Of a stretch of 64,000 nt of DNA, positions 62,601 through 64,000 are shown one piece after another. The notes under the pieces were generated by a model. It searched no databases and had not been told where the DNA came from. It saw nothing but the letters and a program-made list of their open reading frames with translations. The position numbers and the translations under genes are program-made. Location of the stretch: assembly GCF_022095615.2 (NCBI RefSeq), contig NZ_CP155559.1:3221501-3285500 (forward strand), read 5' to 3'. The stretch's first letter is position 1. Every line of letters begins with the position of its first letter. The DNA is from Bacillus thuringiensis. Lineage in GTDB: Bacteria; Bacillota; Bacilli; Bacillales; Bacillaceae_G.

Positions 62601-64000
62601 TAATATGACTTCATTATCTGGAACCTCTGTAATCGTCACTTGGAATGTTACCGTAATACTTCCACCAGCATTTAATAATGGACTAACTGTAAAGCCTATT
62701 TCTGGATTCAAACCAGGTTGCTGTATTCCACCTATCGTTACACTGTTGTCAACAAACGTCGTTCCTTCTGGTATGACATCTTGGAAGAACACATCTGTAA
62801 CTGGTATAATTCCTACATTTGAAATGAGCACGGTATACGTTAATACATCCCCAACCGCTCCAGTTGCAACGTCAACTGTTTTTGTTGCTGTTACTTCACC
62901 AGGAGGAGGTAACGGTATTGTAACTACCGTTGTATTACTTGAGTTCGTTGTTGTTACAGGTGGTTGTAAAGGATTTAATAAGAAAGTGGCTGTAGCAGAT
63001 GCTGTATTTAATACTGCTCCACGTGTAGACGGTGCAACTACCGTAACTTGGAACGTTACTGTCAATGATGTTCCAGCTGCAATATTAGGAAGCGGGAAAC
63101 CAACATTTGGGTCAAATCCTGGTTGTGGCGTCCCATTTATCGTTACACTATTTGCTACAAATGTTGTTTCTAGAGCAATTGGATCAATGAAAGAGACATT
63201 CGTTGCTGTTACTGTACCGTTATTTCGAATGACAACAGAATACGTGTAAGTTTCTCCAAGTGCTGCTTGTTGTACAGATGAAGATTTTTGTATATTTAAT
63301 CGAGCTGTATTTACTTGTGTCACTACAAAATTACTATTTGTAACAGTCGTTATTGGAGGGTTTGCTGGATTTATAAGAAAACTGGCAGTAACGTTCGATT
63401 GGTTTCTAACATTTCCACCGCTCGGAACACTCGTCACTGTAACTTGAAACGTAATCGTAGCCGTTTGCCCGACTGGAATATTGGTAACAGGGAAACCTGC
63501 CATAGGATCCGCGCCTTGCTGTACGACTCCGTTGATCGTTACACTATTTGCTACAAACGCAGTACCGGACGGAATTGGATCTTGAAAAATAATATTCGTT
63601 GCAGGAACAGTTCCTGTATTTTGAATAAGAATCGTATACGTTAACGTATCCCCTACTCCTGCTTGTGGTGTATTTACACTCTTCATTACATTAAGTGATC
63701 CTACATTCACTCGCGTCACAACAATATTACTAATCGTTACAATTGTTATTGGTGGCTGGAGAGGACTTACTTGAAAATCAGCAGTTACATTTGCATTATT
63801 CGGAAGAACTCTATTTGGCGGTACACTCGTGATTGTCACTTGAAAAGCAACTGTTACTATCCCTCCTACTGGAATATTGGCAAGCGGAAATCCAGTTGTT
63901 GGGCTTAAACCTGGTTGAGGTGTTCCGTTTATTGTTACACTATTCGCTACAAACGTTGTTCCAGATGGAATTGGATCAAGGAATGATACATTTGTTGCTG
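59625..64000 (-). CDS. Giant DUF11-repeat surface-type protein, C-terminal part (5' end outside window)
   Basis: The frame is open from the right edge of the window to the stop at 59625, at least 1450 codons. It holds ten full DUF11 repeats of about 130 residues and part of another; each has a GDxxTYxxxxxNTGT-type strand, FxPNSVTINGVPQPGLNPxxGF-like loop and VTFQVTV segment. The ATG at 63839 is internal. The tail after the last repeat is short and holds four cysteines (ICETNFNC, FQCSPC) and HGHKK, with no LPxTG sorting signal. DUF11 proteins are usually surface or secreted adhesin-like proteins; the location here is unknown without the N-terminus. Confidence 0.88.
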   Translation of the reverse strand, partial: ATNVSFLDPIPSGTTFVANSVTINGTPQPGLSPTTGFPLANIPVGGIVTVAFQVTITSVPPNRVLPNNANVTADFQVSPLQPPITIVTISNIVVTRVNVGSLNVMKSVNTPQAGVGDTLTYTILIQNTGTVPATNIIFQDPIPSGTAFVANSVTINGVVQQGADPMAGFPVTNIPVGQTATITFQVTVTSVPSGGNVRNQSNVTASFLINPANPPITTVTNSNFVVTQVNTARLNIQKSSSVQQAALGETYTYSVVIRNNGTVTATNVSFIDPIALETTFVANSVTINGTPQPGFDPNVGFPLPNIAAGTSLTVTFQVTVVAPSTRGAVLNTASATATFLLNPLQPPVTTTNSSNTTVVTIPLPPPGEVTATKTVDVATGAVGDVLTYTVLISNVGIIPVTDVFFQDVIPEGTTFVDNSVTIGGIQQPGLNPEIGFTVSPLLNAGGSITVTFQVTITEVPDNEVILNDADVTFTSQPNPQEPPITQTILTNLVVTTINIASIFPLKLVDKEVATVGEILTYDVLIFNFGTVPATNVQFIDTTSAGVAFVPGSVSINGVPAPGLDPFIGFTVPDIPVDDFVLVTYQEVVTSIPEGGTIVNFVDVTATFAVSETEPPITETTTSNTTLTEINEPGLNVLKSVSQPVVAVGDTITYTTVVQNTGTVTATNVQYSDVLPSSIAFVPNSVTIDGVLQSGFNPNNGFPLPDINPGGSVEVTFQVTVVSVPSNGTIANTANVTGSFILVPGEPPVVVNQPSNTTLTTVNRGSFTVIKQVNRAATLVGDVVTYTVQITNTGTVTANNVQFIDTISAGASFVPNSVTVNGVSQPNLNPITGFGVGDILVGETVIVTFQATVTNIPSSGTITNVANITGSFTLVPGEPPIVVTEPSNTTITRVNRGRFNVIKTVNKQATRLGDTLTYSVQVTNTGTVTATNVQFIDIPSPSLELVPGSVQINGIPQVGLDPFVGFSLPDLAVGDSVLITFEVNVIAIPPSNSIMNSSSVTGDFVLIPGEPPFTITNSSNTTVTPVNRGSLDMLKEVDNSIVGVGETVTYSVRILNTGTADAMNVQFIDVLSQEADFVANSVTINGVPQPGLNPQVGFTIPDIPVGETALVTYEATITSFPDGGTVVNVAGALAEYILVPGEPPVTVMDTSNTVIVTVNTAILFVAKGANFEVAMVGDVVTYGIAVINDSTVPVTNIVLTDIIDPNTLFINGTVTVNDVPLPFANPNTGIPLGDFQPNDAAIINFQVVITGGQINNLVTNTATANGLATVNPNEPPVVVEGDSNTVVIPFIPQNVSTTVVKTADLQATTIGDVITFTTVITNTGDTVMQNIRFQDMLDSSVRFVPGSVTVDNTPVPNVSPAAGFLIGSLNPGEARTVSFQVAVQSAPSGSGNYINQASIRFEHQVGTVLPPVTQIVESNMVVIPFVPTIEQICETNFNCLDKIPFQCSPCNQLHGHKK
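59840..64000 (-). repeat. Tandem array of DUF11 coding repeats, period about 395 bp
   Basis: At least ten copies lie head to tail. The phrase VTINGVPQPGL or a close variant recurs once per unit. The copies are similar in protein but differ in DNA, so the array looks old. Confidence 0.8.

Noticed and set aside
60460..63644. Long plus-strand open frames opposite the DUF11 gene, up to 284 codons
   Set aside because: They are antisense shadows of a repetitive, Thr/Val-rich gene; they lack ribosome binding sites and recognisable domains.

Overview
The window reads as chromosomal DNA of a Bacillus cereus group bacterium (B. cereus, thuringiensis or anthracis type). The base composition is AT-rich, ribosome binding sites are strong GGAGG types, and Rho-independent terminators close most genes. 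Typical gene families of that group are present: a liquefying alpha-amylase, ColA-type collagenase, SelO, a rap-phr pair, an IS231-type insertion sequence and several B. cereus DUF proteins. No rRNA, tRNA, CRISPR array or phage module was found.

Layout. Positions 1-8.6 kb hold metabolic and housekeeping genes: a quinone oxidoreductase tail, a histidine phosphatase, an acetyltransferase next to a MutS2-like ATPase without an Smr domain, a secreted alpha-amylase with a cre site, an arylamine N-acetyltransferase with a Cys-His-Glu triad, and oligoendopeptidase F. Positions 8.6-16.5 kb form an agmatine-deiminase-like island. It has three guanidino-modifying family paralogues (one a predicted lipoprotein), a lipoprotein amidohydrolase, a MerR-family regulator, a bestrophin and PsiE. 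Two promoters in it share a MerR-type layout with a 19-bp spacer and the same dyad. Positions 16.8-32.2 kb carry a serine hydrolase, a LysR/MFS divergent pair, GDPD, a TetR-HelD unit with two matching operators, an FAD monooxygenase, an orphan terminator that may end a small RNA, an ArsR-oxidoreductase operon and SelO. Positions 32.3-37.8 kb hold rap-phr, a three-gene lactate/glycolate oxidase-symporter operon, DUF2871 and an acetyltransferase.

Positions 38.0-42.7 kb are the most rearranged part. A Tn3-family element remnant (38075-42557) is bounded by a 5-bp duplication TTATA and ends in a full 38-bp inverted repeat on the right. On the left only 12 bp of that repeat survive, because an IS231-like end follows directly. 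Removing the element and one TTATA restores a 60-codon open frame for a small membrane protein, so the insertion disrupted that gene. Inside lie a complete IS231-type element, a short IS231-like relic, a second and different 38-bp Tn3-type end, and several gene fragments (thioredoxin-like, DinB-like, GNAT and an unidentified frameshifted gene).

Positions 42.7-59.6 kb return to ordinary chromosome: collagenase, MgtC-type membrane protein, two overlapping acetyltransferases behind a cre-like site, CatE-type dioxygenase, VanW protein, a coat-like small protein with a sigma-K-like promoter, DUF3900, a DEDDh exonuclease, a cold shock protein, a Fur-box-controlled flavodoxin, a NAGPA-domain protein, an acetate transporter, Nudix/ASCH genes and a CatB-like acetyltransferase. 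From 59.6 kb to the end runs the 3' part of a giant gene made of at least ten DUF11 repeats, whose 5' end lies outside the window.

All functional names rest on reading the translated sequences and on knowledge of families. No database search was possible.
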